Shown: positions 46,410-55,669, numbered from the stretch's first letter. The stretch is DNA of 64,000 nt from Microbacterium arabinogalactanolyticum (GCF_030268005.1 NZ_BRZC01000004.1:372001-436000), one strand, 5' to 3'. The notes: generated by a model from the sequence alone, not told the origin. Made by a program: numbers and translations.

Positions 46410-46885
46410 CAGCGCTCGTACCCCAGGAAGCGGTAGCCGATGCCCGTGCGGGAGGTCTCCCACTCCCCCTCGTCGACCAGTCGCCAGCCATCCCGCGAGG
46501 GGGCGAATGCGTCGCCCACGACCCGCAGGTCCAGCTCGGTGACCTCCAGCCGATCGGCCTGACCGATCACCTGGCGGAAGATGTCGGAGCCGCCGATGAA
46601 CCACATGCGATCGAGCCCGCGGACCGCCTCGTCGATGTCCGCCGCGCGCCGCACGCCTTCCTCCGCCCAGTCCTGCTGCCGGGTGATGACGATGTTCTCC
46701 CGGCCCGGAAGGGGACGGAACCGCTCCGGGAGCGACTCCCAGGTGCGCCGGCCCATGATCACCGGGTCGCCGAGAGTGATCTCCTTGAAGTGCGCGAGGT
46801 CCTCGGGCACATGCCAGGGCATCCCGCCTGCGGCGCCGATGACGCCGCCTTCCGCCTCGGCCCAGATCAGCCCGGCCCAGCTCAT
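46409..46885 (-). CDS. folA: Dihydrofolate reductase
   Basis: 158 residues. NADPH-dependent reduction of dihydrofolate made by Thy[14 protein letters not shown] (22-34) with the catalytic acidic residue, GRRTWESLP and WFIGGSDIF are standard. Overlaps thyA by 4 nt. Confidence 0.96.
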   Translation of the reverse strand: MSWAGLIWAEAEGGVIGAAGGMPWHVPEDLAHFKEITLGDPVIMGRRTWESLPERFRPLPGRENIVITRQQDWAEEGVRRAADIDEAVRGLDRMWFIGGSDIFRQVIGQADRLEVTELDLRVVGDAFAPSRDGWRLVDEGEWETSRTGIGYRFLGYER

Positions 46886-47691
46886 ACGGCCACCGCCGCG
46901 CGGATCGCGGGGCGGTGCTGGTAGCCGACCACCTCGAAGTCCTCGTAGCGGTAGTCGAGGATCGACTCCGGAGTGCGCGTGATGTTCAGTGTCGGATACG
47001 GGAACGGCTCGCGCGTGAGCTGTTCGCGCACCTGGTCGACATGGTTGTCGTAGATGTGGCAGTCACCGCCGGTCCACACGAAGTCACCGGGCTCCAGGCC
47101 CGTCTGCTGGGCCACCATCAGGGTCAGCAGGGCGTAGGAGGCGATGTTGAAGGGCACGCCGAGGAACAGGTCGGCGCTGCGCTGGTAGAGCTGGCAGGAG
47201 AGCTTGCCGTCGGCGACGTAGAACTGGAACATGGCGTGGCAGGGCGCCAGGGCCATGTCGGGGATGTCGGCCGGGTTCCAGGCGGAGACGATCAGGCGGC
47301 GCGAGTCCGGCGTCGCCCTGATCTGCTCGATCACCTGGGAGAGCTGGTCGATGCTCTCACCATCGGGCGTGGGCCACGAACGCCACTGCACGCCGTACAC
47401 CGGGCCGAGATCGCCGTCCGCATCCGCCCATTCGTCCCAGATCGAGACGCCGTGCTCCTGCAGCCAGCGCACGTTCGAATCGCCGCGCAGGAACCACAGC
47501 AGCTCGTACGCGATCGACTTGAAGTGCACGCGCTTGGTCGTGATGAGCGGGAAGCCCTGGGACAGGTCGAAGCGGATCTGCCTGCCGAACACACTGGTCG
47601 TCCCCGTGCCGGTGCGATCGTCCTTGTGGGTGCCGTGCTCGAGCACGTCGCGGAGCAGGTCTTCATAGGGCGTGGGGACGGCGGCGCTCAT
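46882..47691 (-). CDS. thyA: Thymidylate synthase
   Basis: 269 residues. Methylates dUMP to dTMP, with folate oxidation to dihydrofolate, which the next gene regenerates. Catalytic Cys151 in [41 protein letters not shown]. Start at 47691: a TATCGT -10 ends 7 nt before it and overlaps the alternative upstream GTG. Confidence 0.97.
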   Translation of the reverse strand: MSAAVPTPYEDLLRDVLEHGTHKDDRTGTGTTSVFGRQIRFDLSQGFPLITTKRVHFKSIAYELLWFLRGDSNVRWLQEHGVSIWDEWADADGDLGPVYGVQWRSWPTPDGESIDQLSQVIEQIRATPDSRRLIVSAWNPADIPDMALAPCHAMFQFYVADGKLSCQLYQRSADLFLGVPFNIASYALLTLMVAQQTGLEPGDFVWTGGDCHIYDNHVDQVREQLTREPFPYPTLNITRTPESILDYRYEDFEVVGYQHRPAIRAAVAV

Positions 47692-47698
47692 GCCTGCC

Positions 47699-47704
47699 AC
47701 GATA
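47699..47704 (-). promoter_or_regulatory. -10 element of leaderless thyA
   Basis: TATCGT on the minus strand, 7 nt before the ATG at 47691. Confidence 0.55.
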
Positions 47705-47775
47705 CCCGCCGGGGCGGGGTCGGAGGCGTTCCGTCATGATCCGTCACATCGGATCCCGCATCCAGCGGACGGACT

Positions 47776-47781
47776 TATCCT
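47776..47781 (+). promoter_or_regulatory. -10 element of a leaderless gene
   Basis: TATCCT, 6 nt before the ATG at 47788. It is divergent from the thyA promoter 72 nt away. Confidence 0.5.
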
Positions 47782-47787
47782 CGGCTC

Positions 47788-48213
47788 ATGTCCCCGATCC
47801 TCGCGCTGCTCGTCCTGGGGGCGCTCGTCGTGATCGCCGCCGTGGCCGGCGTCGTCTGGCGCGCCCGCGACGGCCGTCGTCGCCGTGGATCCGATGTCGT
47901 CGACCTCACCGACCTGGGGGTCACGCCCGGGCGCGTCACGCTGGTGCAGTTCGGCACCGAGACGTGCGCTCGCTGCCCGCAGGTACGACGGATGCTGCAG
48001 GGCATCGCATCCGCTCTGCCGACCGTCGACCACGTCGACGTGGACCTGACGCACCGCCCCGATCTGGCTCGGGCGCACCGTGTGCTCAGCACACCGACGA
48101 CGTTCCTCATCGGAGCGGACGCCGTTCTGGCCGCCCGTTTCAACGGCGTGCCGCGCCGCGCGGACGTCGAGGCCGCACTCAGCGAACTGCCCGTCCTCCA
48201 GGAGGCTTCATGA
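47788..48213 (+). CDS. Membrane-anchored thioredoxin-like protein
   Basis: 141 residues. One N-terminal membrane helix (about 4-22) then a thioredoxin fold with Cys60-Ala-Arg-Cys63 and the cis-Pro TPTTFL. The CxRC motif differs from the usual CGPC. Topology puts the domain in the cytoplasm or outside depending on orientation, which the basic cluster after the helix (RARDGRRRRG) favours as cytoplasmic. Overlaps the DUF4395 gene by 4 nt. Confidence 0.85.
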   Translation: MSPILALLVLGALVVIAAVAGVVWRARDGRRRRGSDVVDLTDLGVTPGRVTLVQFGTETCARCPQVRRMLQGIASALPTVDHVDVDLTHRPDLARAHRVLSTPTTFLIGADAVLAARFNGVPRRADVEAALSELPVLQEAS

Positions 48214-48698
48214 CCGACACCGCTCCCGCCGCACCGCGCGGCATCGATCCGCGCGCGCCGCGCTTCGCCGCCTGGATCACCTCCGCACTTCTGCTGGTGG
48301 CGACCTTCCTGGGCCTGATCGGGATCGGCGGGTCGCGCTTCGACCCCGCGTTCGTGCTGACGGTCGTGATCGCGCTGCTGTTCCTGTGGGGCGTGGTCTC
48401 CCCCACGACGTCTCCGTGGAGCGTGCTGTTCCGCCGCGTGGTGCGGCCGCGTCTCGCCCCGCCGACCGACCTCGAGGATCCCCGACCGCCGCGCTTCGCG
48501 CAGGGCGTCGGCCTGTTCGTGGTCGGCGTCGGGCTGCTCCTGCACGTGCTGGGCGTCCCGCTCGCGCTGCCGATCGCGACGGCCATGGCGTTCGTCGCCG
48601 CCTTCCTGAACGCCGCTTTCGGCTTCTGCCTCGGCTGCGAGCTCTACCTGCTGCTGCAGCGCGCCGGCGTGTTCGGACGCGGTCCCCGCGCGGCCTGA
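48210..48698 (+). CDS. DUF4395 membrane protein
   Basis: 162 residues with four membrane helices and the signature GIDPRAPRFAAW at the start and the FCLGCELY motif near the end, which puts two Cys at the membrane face. Family function unknown; it commonly sits beside thioredoxin-like and sulfur-transfer genes, as it does here. Confidence 0.85.
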   Translation: MTDTAPAAPRGIDPRAPRFAAWITSALLLVATFLGLIGIGGSRFDPAFVLTVVIALLFLWGVVSPTTSPWSVLFRRVVRPRLAPPTDLEDPRPPRFAQGVGLFVVGVGLLLHVLGVPLALPIATAMAFVAAFLNAAFGFCLGCELYLLLQRAGVFGRGPRAA

Positions 48699-48785
48699 CC
48701 GGTACCGCCGGAGCCGCCTCCTGGATAGGCTTGCGAAGCGACGCGAACCCGCGTCCACCGCATGATCGCGACCCCTGGAGGAAAC

Positions 48786-49211
48786 ATGCCCGTCACCAGC
48801 GAAGCCGCCGCCACCTGGACCGGTTCCCTGACCGAGGGATCCGGCACCGTCGCGTTCTCGAGCTCGAACCTCGGCACCTTCCCGATCGACTGGAAGGCCC
48901 GCAGCGAGGGCTCCGACACGACCACCACGCCCGAGGAGATGATCGCCGCCGCTCACGCCTCCTGCTTCAGCATGGCGCTCTCCCACGCGCTGACCGAGAA
49001 CGGCACCCCGCCCGAGCGCGTGAACACCTCGGCATCCGTCACCTTCAAGCCCGGCACCGGCATCACCGGCAGCCACCTGAACGTGAACGCCACCGTCCCC
49101 GGCCTGACCCCCGAGAAGTTCCAGGAGATCGCCGAGGGCGCCAAGACCGGCTGCCCGGTGTCGCAGGCCCTCGCCGGCATCGAGATCACCCTCGAGGCCA
49201 GCCTGGCCTGA
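48786..49211 (+). CDS. OsmC-family peroxiredoxin
   Basis: 141 residues. Redox Cys60 in AAAHASCFSM and Cys123 in TGCPVSQAL match OsmC/Ohr, which reduces organic hydroperoxides. GGAGG precedes the ATG, so unlike most neighbours this mRNA has a leader; TAGGCT about 50 nt upstream may be its -10. Convergent with the next gene. Confidence 0.93.
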   Translation: MPVTSEAAATWTGSLTEGSGTVAFSSSNLGTFPIDWKARSEGSDTTTTPEEMIAAAHASCFSMALSHALTENGTPPERVNTSASVTFKPGTGITGSHLNVNATVPGLTPEKFQEIAEGAKTGCPVSQALAGIEITLEASLA

Positions 49212-49235
49212 TCGCCTCGGCGGTCCTGCGGGACG

Positions 49236-49679
49236 TCAGGGACGGACGCGAGCGAGGCGGATCGCCTCGCGGATGCTCGCCCTGGCGTCCTTTCTGCGTC
49301 CGGACGCCTCCTGCACGACACCGAGCCGGTACCGGGCGCGCCAGTCGTCGGTGTCCGCGTCGGCCGCCGTCGTGTACTGCGCGATCATCGGCTCGACGTC
49401 CTCACGGAGCAGGCGCCCGCTCGGGCTCAGGGCCTCCGGTGCCTCGGGCATCCCACCCTCCCCGTCGAGCTGACGCCCGAGCCGGTCGGCGGAGAATCCG
49501 AACATCAGCTCGCGCACGAGCGCCCATCCGCCGATCACCGCGATGACGATCAGGCCCACCCCGAACGCGATCGACAGCGGAGTCGCGGCGGAGAACATGA
49601 GCACGGCGAACCAGGCGGCGACGACGACGTACAGGAAGAGCGCCGCGCCCATGACTGCGACGCCGATGCGAGAGCTCAT
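49236..49679 (-). CDS. Membrane protein with TPR-like tail
   Basis: 147 residues. Two membrane helices (about 5-27 and 35-55), then a cytoplasmic region with YRLGVVQEASGRRKDARASIREAIRLA, a TPR-like helical pair. Predicted leaderless (TAGGAT at 6 nt). No family recognised; the divergent partner is the ABC exporter unit. Confidence 0.7.
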   Translation of the reverse strand: MSSRIGVAVMGAALFLYVVVAAWFAVLMFSAATPLSIAFGVGLIVIAVIGGWALVRELMFGFSADRLGRQLDGEGGMPEAPEALSPSGRLLREDVEPMIAQYTTAADADTDDWRARYRLGVVQEASGRRKDARASIREAIRLARVRP

Positions 49680-49685
49680 GTCTCA

Positions 49686-49691
49686 ATCCTA
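49686..49691 (-). promoter_or_regulatory. -10 element of a leaderless gene
   Basis: TAGGAT on the minus strand, 6 nt before the ATG at 49679. Confidence 0.5.
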
Positions 49692-49720
49692 GGAGCGCGC
49701 GGGGGCGACACCGTCCCGCG

Positions 49721-49783
49721 GACAGCGACTGACAGTCGCCGACAGCGAACCGACAGTGCGACGACAGCGGCCGGGCGGATGCT
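49721..49783 (+). promoter_or_regulatory. SARP-type operator and promoter of the ABC exporter
   Basis: GACAG occurs five times, starting at 49721, 49731, 49741, 49752 and 49763 (spacing 10, 10, 11, 11). The heptamers are GACAGCG, GACAGTC, GACAGCG, GACAGTG, GACAGCG. The last ends exactly 8 nt before a hexamer GATGCT (49778-49783), which lies 6 nt before the exporter ATG. Heptamer direct repeats 8 nt from the -10 are the known pattern for SARP activators. Confidence 0.75.
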
Positions 49784-49789
49784 CGTCAC

Positions 49790-50800
49790 ATGACGAACTC
49801 CACCTCAGAATGGGCCATCGCGGCCGACGGACTCGTGAAGGTGTTCGGTGCGAACCGCGCAGTCGACGGCGTCGACCTGCGCGTGGCCACCGGCACCGTC
49901 TACGGAGTCCTCGGCCCGAACGGCGCCGGCAAGACCACCACCATCAACATGCTCGCGACTCTGATGCGTCCGGACGGCGGAGACGCCCGCATCTTCGGCC
50001 ATGACGTCGTCCGCGAGGCGCACATCGTCCGCCAGCTCATCGGCGTGACCGGCCAGTTCGCCTCGGTCGACGAGACGCTGTCGGCGAACGAGAACCTGAT
50101 GATCTTCGCGAGGCTGCTCGGGCTGACCCGCTCCGAGGCCCGCGCCAAGTCCGCGGATCTGCTCGAGCGGTTCGGGCTCACCGAGGCGGCGCGCCGTCCG
50201 CTCGCGCAGTTCTCCGGCGGCATGCGCCGACGCCTCGACCTCGCCGCCTCGCTCATCGCCCAGCCGCCGCTCATCTTCCTCGACGAGCCGACCACCGGCC
50301 TGGACCCGCGGACCCGCGGACAGATGTGGGACACCATCCGCGAGCTGGTCCGCACCGGATCCACCGTGATGCTGACCACGCAGTACCTCGACGAGGCAGA
50401 TCAGCTGGCCGACCGGATCGCCGTGATCGACCGCGGTCGCGTCGTCGCCGAGGGCTCGCCGGACGACCTCAAGGCATCCGTCGGAGCATCCTCGCTGCAG
50501 CTGAGACTCACGGAGCCCGCGGACGCCGAGGACGCGCTGCGCGCGATCGAGCGCGTGCTCGGCGTGCAGGGCGTGCTCTCGCCCGAGGCCGCCCGCATCA
50601 CCGCTCCGATGACCGACGCCGATCGGGTCGCGGACCTGCTCATCGTGCTCCGCGAGGCCGGCATCGGCCTCAACGAGATGAGCGTGCAGAAGCCCACTCT
50701 CGACGAGGTCTTCCTCACCATCACCGGTCACTCCACCGAGGCGGACACCGACGACACCGCGGCCCCGGCCGCCTCACAGAAGGAGGAGGTGCGCGCATGA
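49790..50800 (+). CDS. ABC exporter ATP-binding protein (DrrA-like)
   Basis: 336 residues. Walker A GPNGAGKTT (42-50), signature FSGGMRRRLDLA near 140, Walker B LIFLDEPTTGLD, and the C-terminal DrrA-type domain ending GHSTEA. Energises a two-gene drug/lipid exporter with the permease it overlaps by 4 nt. Regulated, I infer, by the SARP encoded downstream. Confidence 0.93.
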   Translation: MTNSTSEWAIAADGLVKVFGANRAVDGVDLRVATGTVYGVLGPNGAGKTTTINMLATLMRPDGGDARIFGHDVVREAHIVRQLIGVTGQFASVDETLSANENLMIFARLLGLTRSEARAKSADLLERFGLTEAARRPLAQFSGGMRRRLDLAASLIAQPPLIFLDEPTTGLDPRTRGQMWDTIRELVRTGSTVMLTTQYLDEADQLADRIAVIDRGRVVAEGSPDDLKASVGASSLQLRLTEPADAEDALRAIERVLGVQGVLSPEAARITAPMTDADRVADLLIVLREAGIGLNEMSVQKPTLDEVFLTITGHSTEADTDDTAAPAASQKEEVRA

Positions 50801-51627
50801 GCACTCTCGCCCCCACTGCCACCCGCATCACCCCGGCGTCCGAACGCCGGCTCAAGAACCACGCCGGTCTCGGCCTCGCGCTGCGCAACACCATCACGAT
50901 GGCCGGGCGCGGGCTCATCAAGATCCGCCGAACGCCGGAGCAGCTGATCGACGTCACGCTGCAGCCGATCCTGTTCACCCTGATGTTCACCTACATCTTC
51001 GGCGGCGCGATCTCAGGGGACGTGCAGTCCTACCTGCCGGTGATCATCCCGGGCATCCTGGTGCAGACCGTGATCACCACCTCGGTCGTCACCGGCGTGC
51101 AGCTCCGTGAGGACATGGACAAGGGCGTGTTCGACAGGTTCCGATCCCTGCCGATCGCACGCATCGCCCCACTGTCCGGCGCACTGCTGGCCGACACGGT
51201 CCGTTATGCGATCGCCACCGTGCTCACGTTCACCATGGGTGCGCTGATGGGCTTCCGTCCCGGCGGAGGCATCGCGTCGGTGATCGCGGCAGGACTGCTC
51301 GTGATCCTGTGCTCCTGGGCGGTCAGCTGGATCTTCGCATTCTTCGGGGTGATCGCGCGCACGGCGTCGAGCGTGCAGGGCATCTCGATGCTGATCCTGT
51401 TCCCGCTGACCTTCCTCTCGAACGCTTTCGTCCCGGTCGACACCATGCCCGGCTGGCTGCAGTGGTTCGTCAACATCAACCCGGTCTCGCACCTGGTGAC
51501 GGCTGTCCGCGATCTCACGGCGACCGGTGCGTTCGGTGCGGATGCCTGGATCTCGATCCTCGGCGCAGCCGTGATCGTCGCGATCTTCGCACCGCTCACC
51601 GTGCGGGCGTACATGCGCAAGGCCTGA
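50797..51627 (+). CDS. ABC exporter permease (DrrB-like, ABC-2)
   Basis: 276 residues, about six membrane helices with the ABC-2 signature region LFPLTFLSNAFVPVDTMPGWLQW and NPVSHLVTAVRDL. Partner of the ATPase; the two form a complete ABC-2 exporter in the cytoplasmic membrane. Substrate unknown: antibiotic, glycolipid or peptide are possible. Confidence 0.92.
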   Translation: MSTLAPTATRITPASERRLKNHAGLGLALRNTITMAGRGLIKIRRTPEQLIDVTLQPILFTLMFTYIFGGAISGDVQSYLPVIIPGILVQTVITTSVVTGVQLREDMDKGVFDRFRSLPIARIAPLSGALLADTVRYAIATVLTFTMGALMGFRPGGGIASVIAAGLLVILCSWAVSWIFAFFGVIARTASSVQGISMLILFPLTFLSNAFVPVDTMPGWLQWFVNINPVSHLVTAVRDLTATGAFGADAWISILGAAVIVAIFAPLTVRAYMRKA

Positions 51628-51675
51628 CGCCACAACAGAGGGACGTCCGCCGCCGGCGAGCGTCCCTCTCGGCGT
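51627..51675. terminator. Terminator hairpin after the exporter
   Basis: AGAGGGACG (51637-51645) pairs with CGTCCCTCT (51661-51669), with outer ACGCC (51627-51631)/GGCGT (51671-51675) giving a two-part stem. It lies between convergent genes. Confidence 0.65.
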
Positions 51676-51708
51676 CCACGGTCCCGCGTGCCGTCCGGCG
51701 CGGCGCGA

Positions 51709-54700
51709 TCAGCGCCCCGCGAGCACCGCCAGGCCGCGCTCGACCCGCCGCCCCGCGGGCAGCGCGGCGATCTCCGCACGCACTCGTGCGACGGTCGCCG
51801 GACCGGCCACGCGCTCGGCATCCGCCAGATGCGCCGCGAGGTCGAGCGTCGGCATGTTCTGCCTGCCGCCGAGGATCTCGGACAGCGCGACGGCCTCGAC
51901 CGCGCGCTCGACGTCGCCGGGGCTGCGGAGCGCCCACGCCGACCAGCCCAGCAGCGCGGTGCCCAGAACGGGTCGGTCCACCCCTTCGCGGCGCTGCCTG
52001 CAGGCGGCGATCGTCCGGGTGCGCAGCCTCCGCTCCCAGACGGCGCACTCCTCGGCGCTCAGGCGCAGCGACCGGACCGCCGCCGACAGATAGCCCGACA
52101 TCGCCATGAGGTACCAGGGCGAGCGTCGCGTGGCCGGTTCGGCGAAGGCCCGCATCGCTGCCGTGAACGACGCGGATGCCGCAGCGGCATCGCCGTCCAG
52201 AAGATCCGCCTCGGCGAGCCCGTACCGGCCGATGGAGGTGAGCTCCAGGCCCTCCTGGCTGAGACCGCCCTCGTCGACGAGTCGCTGGAACAGGGGGCGA
52301 GCCTCGCCGGTGCGCCCCAGGCGCAGCAGCGCGCCGCCGCGGACCCAGTCCTGCTGGCTCAGCTGATCCTGCGCGTCGTACTCCCGGAAGACCTCGGCGG
52401 CGCGGTCCAGCCAGACCAGCGCCTCCTCGGCGTCCCCGGTCTGCGCGGCCAGCTGGGCGGCGAGATCGGCGGCCATGCCCTCGGCCCACCGCTCGCCGAT
52501 CCTCCGGGCCCGCGCCCAGGCGCTGCGGGCCGCGTTCATCGCGGACTCCGCCTCACCGTCGTTCTCCTCGGCCTGGGACACGAGGATGTCCGCGGCGAGC
52601 TGCGCACGCGGGTCGGTCTGCCCCGCACGGATCCCCGCCGCGCTCGAGGTCTCTCCGCGCGCCGCGGCGTCGAGCGCCTCGGTCAGCAGCTGCCAGGCGG
52701 GGGCGAGATGCTCTCCGGCACGCGCCTTGTGCAGCCGCAGCAGTGCCAGGCCTCTGGTCGCCCGGGGATCGCCGCTGATCAGGCATCCGAGCACGCCCAT
52801 CGCCAGCGTGATGACGATCCTGTCCGCGAGGATCCGGTCAGGATCGGACGAGGCGGCCGCATCGATCATGCGCGGCGCATATCCGATGAACTCCGTGAAG
52901 GAGCCCCGGATGAACCAGGACTGGCCGAGTACGGCGAAGAGCAGCACGGCGTCGGCATCGCGGCGCTCCGTCAGCAGATGCCGCAGGATGTGGACGAGGT
53001 TGTCGTGCTCCCGGACGACGGCCAGATGCTGCGCAGCGGTGAGGCCCGCGGGGAACAGCCGCCCTCCCTCGCCCTGCTCACGGGCGAACGCGGTCGCCCA
53101 GTCGATCACGGCCTCCCAGGCCGTCCCCTCGCTTCCGGCGTCCTGCAGTCGCTGCTGACCGAACTCGCGCACGGTCTCGAGCATCCGGAAGCGCACCTCC
53201 GCGCCCGCGGCGCTCTCGATCACACCGAGGAGGGAGTGCGAGACCAGCATGTCGAGCACGTCATCTCCCTGCGCATCGCGGAGCACCGCCTCGGCGATCG
53301 ATGCGGAGAATCCGCCCGGCAACACCGAGAGCAGAGCGAGCGCGCGCTGCGCCTCGGGCGCCAGCAGGTCCCAGCTCCACTCGATCACCGCCTGCAGGGT
53401 GCGGTGCCGCTCCGGCGCGGATCTGTCGCCGGTCGTCAGCAGCGCGAATCGGTTCTCGAGCCGCGACTCGATCTGCTCGGGCGTCATCGTGCGCACGCGT
53501 GCGGCGGCGAGCTCGAGCGCCAGCGGCAGCCCGTCGAGGTGGCGGCACAGCCGCGCGACGATCTCGAGGTCGAGGGTCGCACCGGGACGGGCGGCGTGCG
53601 CCCTCTCCATGAAGAGCCGGACGGCAGGAGCCGCGGGATCGGCGTCGATCGTCAGCGGATCGAGCGGCAGCACCTGCTCGGCGGCGACCGCCAGCGGCGT
53701 GCGGCTCGTCGTGACGATCCGCAGCGTCGGCACGGCCGCCAGCAGCTCGGCTGCGCACTGCGCGGCACCGTCGATGACCTGCTCGCAGTTGTCCAGCACC
53801 AGGAGCGTGCGCCGCTCCCCCAGCATCGCCGTCACGCGCGCCATCAGGTCGGGTCTCGGCACCGTCTCGTTCATCCGCCGGCCGGCCGTGATCTCGCTGA
53901 TCCCGAGTACGGCGGCGACCGCGATCGGCACCCCGGTGTCCTCCCGGACGCCGGCGAGGGGGACGACGACGACCGCGGGCGCATCGGCGTCGAGGGCGAT
54001 CGCCTGCGCCAGCCGCGTCTTGCCCAGGCCGCCGGCGCCGAGGATCGTCAGAAGCCGCGTCCGCGCGAGCAGTGCTTTCGCCTCGCGCAGCACGTCATCA
54101 CGGCCGATGAGCTCGTTCGGAGCGGCCTGGACGCCGATGCGCACCCGCGCCCCGACCTGATCCGAGGTCTGCAGCAGCCGCGCGTTGAGCTCGACTGCGG
54201 CGGGGGACGGCGACGCACCGAGCTCGTCCCGCAGTCGAGCGCGCAGGTCGGCGAAGACCGAGAGAGCCTCGGGCGCGCGGCCGGCGCGCGCCAGCGACTC
54301 CATCAGCGCCACGTGGACGCTGTCGTCGAGTGGGCGCTCGCCCGCCAGGGCAGCCAGCAGCGAGATGGCATCGGCGTCTCGACCGTCGTCGGAGTAGGCG
54401 GCGGCGAGACCGGAGCGGATCGTGTCGAGCAGCGCGCTCGCGGTGCGGGAGAGCTCTCCGGCCACGGGTGCGTCACCGAGATCGAGGCCCGGCTCGCCGC
54501 GCCACAGCGCGACCGCGGACTCGAGCAGCTCGATCCGCCCGGGATCCCGATCAGACCGGCTCGTCGCCTCCAGGACGATCTCCCGCGCTCGCTGCAGGTC
54601 CGTATCTTCGGCGCCCAGGGCGTAGCCGCCCGGAGCGCTGCGTACGAGTGCCGAGCCGCCTGCCGCGCGTGCCCTGGAGACCAGCGTCTGCAGGGCGGCC

Positions 54701-54873
54701 TTCGGATTCTGCGGCTGGTCCTCGCCCCAGATGTCGTCGGCGAGAGCCACGACGGAGCGGACCGTGCCGCTGCCGGTCAGCGCGAGCGCGGCGAGCAGCG
54801 CTCTCATCGCCGCGCCGCCCGCGTCGTGGCCGGCCACCTGCACCGGGCCGAGCACGCCGACGGGGAAGGTCAT
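51709..54873 (-). CDS. AfsR/SARP-type transcriptional regulator with NB-ARC and TPR domains
   Basis: 1054 residues. Winged helix (about 1-95, DIWGEDQPQNPKAALQTLVSR and VRSAPGGYAL), bacterial transcriptional activation domain (about 96-235), then an NB-ARC-like ATPase: GAGGLGKT (279-286), LLVLDNCEQV near 360, TTSRTPL. The rest is TPR-like repeats. It resembles AfsR-type activators of secondary metabolism. The ATG overlaps the dapB stop as ATGA. Likely target is the GACAG repeat array upstream of the convergent ABC exporter. Confidence 0.9.
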   Translation of the reverse strand: MTFPVGVLGPVQVAGHDAGGAAMRALLAALALTGSGTVRSVVALADDIWGEDQPQNPKAALQTLVSRARAAGGSALVRSAPGGYALGAEDTDLQRAREIVLEATSRSDRDPGRIELLESAVALWRGEPGLDLGDAPVAGELSRTASALLDTIRSGLAAAYSDDGRDADAISLLAALAGERPLDDSVHVALMESLARAGRAPEALSVFADLRARLRDELGASPSPAAVELNARLLQTSDQVGARVRIGVQAAPNELIGRDDVLREAKALLARTRLLTILGAGGLGKTRLAQAIALDADAPAVVVVPLAGVREDTGVPIAVAAVLGISEITAGRRMNETVPRPDLMARVTAMLGERRTLLVLDNCEQVIDGAAQCAAELLAAVPTLRIVTTSRTPLAVAAEQVLPLDPLTIDADPAAPAVRLFMERAHAARPGATLDLEIVARLCRHLDGLPLALELAAARVRTMTPEQIESRLENRFALLTTGDRSAPERHRTLQAVIEWSWDLLAPEAQRALALLSVLPGGFSASIAEAVLRDAQGDDVLDMLVSHSLLGVIESAAGAEVRFRMLETVREFGQQRLQDAGSEGTAWEAVIDWATAFAREQGEGGRLFPAGLTAAQHLAVVREHDNLVHILRHLLTERRDADAVLLFAVLGQSWFIRGSFTEFIGYAPRMIDAAASSDPDRILADRIVITLAMGVLGCLISGDPRATRGLALLRLHKARAGEHLAPAWQLLTEALDAAARGETSSAAGIRAGQTDPRAQLAADILVSQAEENDGEAESAMNAARSAWARARRIGERWAEGMAADLAAQLAAQTGDAEEALVWLDRAAEVFREYDAQDQLSQQDWVRGGALLRLGRTGEARPLFQRLVDEGGLSQEGLELTSIGRYGLAEADLLDGDAAAASASFTAAMRAFAEPATRRSPWYLMAMSGYLSAAVRSLRLSAEECAVWERRLRTRTIAACRQRREGVDRPVLGTALLGWSAWALRSPGDVERAVEAVALSEILGGRQNMPTLDLAAHLADAERVAGPATVARVRAEIAALPAGRRVERGLAVLAGR

Positions 54874-55616
54874 GCCTTCGGGCGCAGGCCGAGGTCGATG
54901 ATGTTCTCGAGTCCGATCACGAGGTCGCGGTTGTCGCGCGCGAACGGCACCGCCAGCCGGATGCCGGGTGCGTAGGCGGCTGCGGAGTCCACCGTGTCGT
55001 GCACGATCGTCAGGGACTCCCCTGCGCCGGACAGGATCGCCTCCTGCCTGGCGATCACGCCCGGCCGACGCAGGGAGTGCACCGGGATGCCCGCGACCTG
55101 CTGCCCCCGGGCGCGCTGGTCGACGTGCGGGGCGGCGAACGGTCCCTGCTCCTCACGCGCTTCGGCCATCTGCTCCGCGGTACGCACCGCGGTGCCGCTG
55201 GGAGAGTCGATCTTGGAGTCGCGATGGGCTTCTACGATCTCGGCGAAGGGGAAGAACGGCGCGGCGGCGGCCGCCAGCGCCGTGCCCAGCGCAGAGCCCA
55301 GCGAGAAGTTGGGAATGTAGACCACACCCGTCCCGGCGGAGGCCTGCAGCGGACGCACCAGGGAGATGCGCTCCTGAGACCAGCCGGAGGTGCCGACGAG
55401 GATGCTGATCCCGCGCTCGATCGCCGCGCGGACCACCTCGATGCTCACGGCCGGGGTGGACGCGTCGACGACGAGGTCGGCACCGTCGAGCTCGCTGAGA
55501 TCGCTCGCGGAACCGAGGACATTGCGCACCTCGAAGCCGTCGAGCTCGTCGATCACCGCGTGGATGATGCGGCCGAGCTTGCCTGATCCGCCGACGAGGG
55601 CAACCTGAGTGGTCAT
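54870..55616 (-). CDS. dapB: 4-hydroxy-tetrahydrodipicolinate reductase
   Basis: 248 residues. NAD(P)H-dependent reductase after DapA. GGSGKLGR (9-16), EAHRDSKIDSPSGTA with the catalytic His/Lys, and PNFSLGSALG are standard. Leaderless by its -10. Overlaps the SARP gene, so the regulator's translation depends on dapB. Confidence 0.96.
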   Translation of the reverse strand: MTTQVALVGGSGKLGRIIHAVIDELDGFEVRNVLGSASDLSELDGADLVVDASTPAVSIEVVRAAIERGISILVGTSGWSQERISLVRPLQASAGTGVVYIPNFSLGSALGTALAAAAAPFFPFAEIVEAHRDSKIDSPSGTAVRTAEQMAEAREEQGPFAAPHVDQRARGQQVAGIPVHSLRRPGVIARQEAILSGAGESLTIVHDTVDSAAAYAPGIRLAVPFARDNRDLVIGLENIIDLGLRPKA

Positions 55617-55622
55617 GTCACC

Positions 55623-55628
55623 AGTCTA
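55623..55628 (-). promoter_or_regulatory. -10 element of leaderless dapB
   Basis: TAGACT on the minus strand, 6 nt before the ATG at 55616; identical to the dapF element. Confidence 0.5.
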
Positions 55629-55669
55629 GATTCGCCGCGCGAGCGTCTCCGACCCGTGACAGGCGCCCG

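Noticed and set aside
51688..54975. 1095-residue plus-strand ORF
   Set aside because: Antisense shadow of the SARP gene; high GC makes long stop-free shadows common and the sequence is Arg/Ala-rich without motifs.
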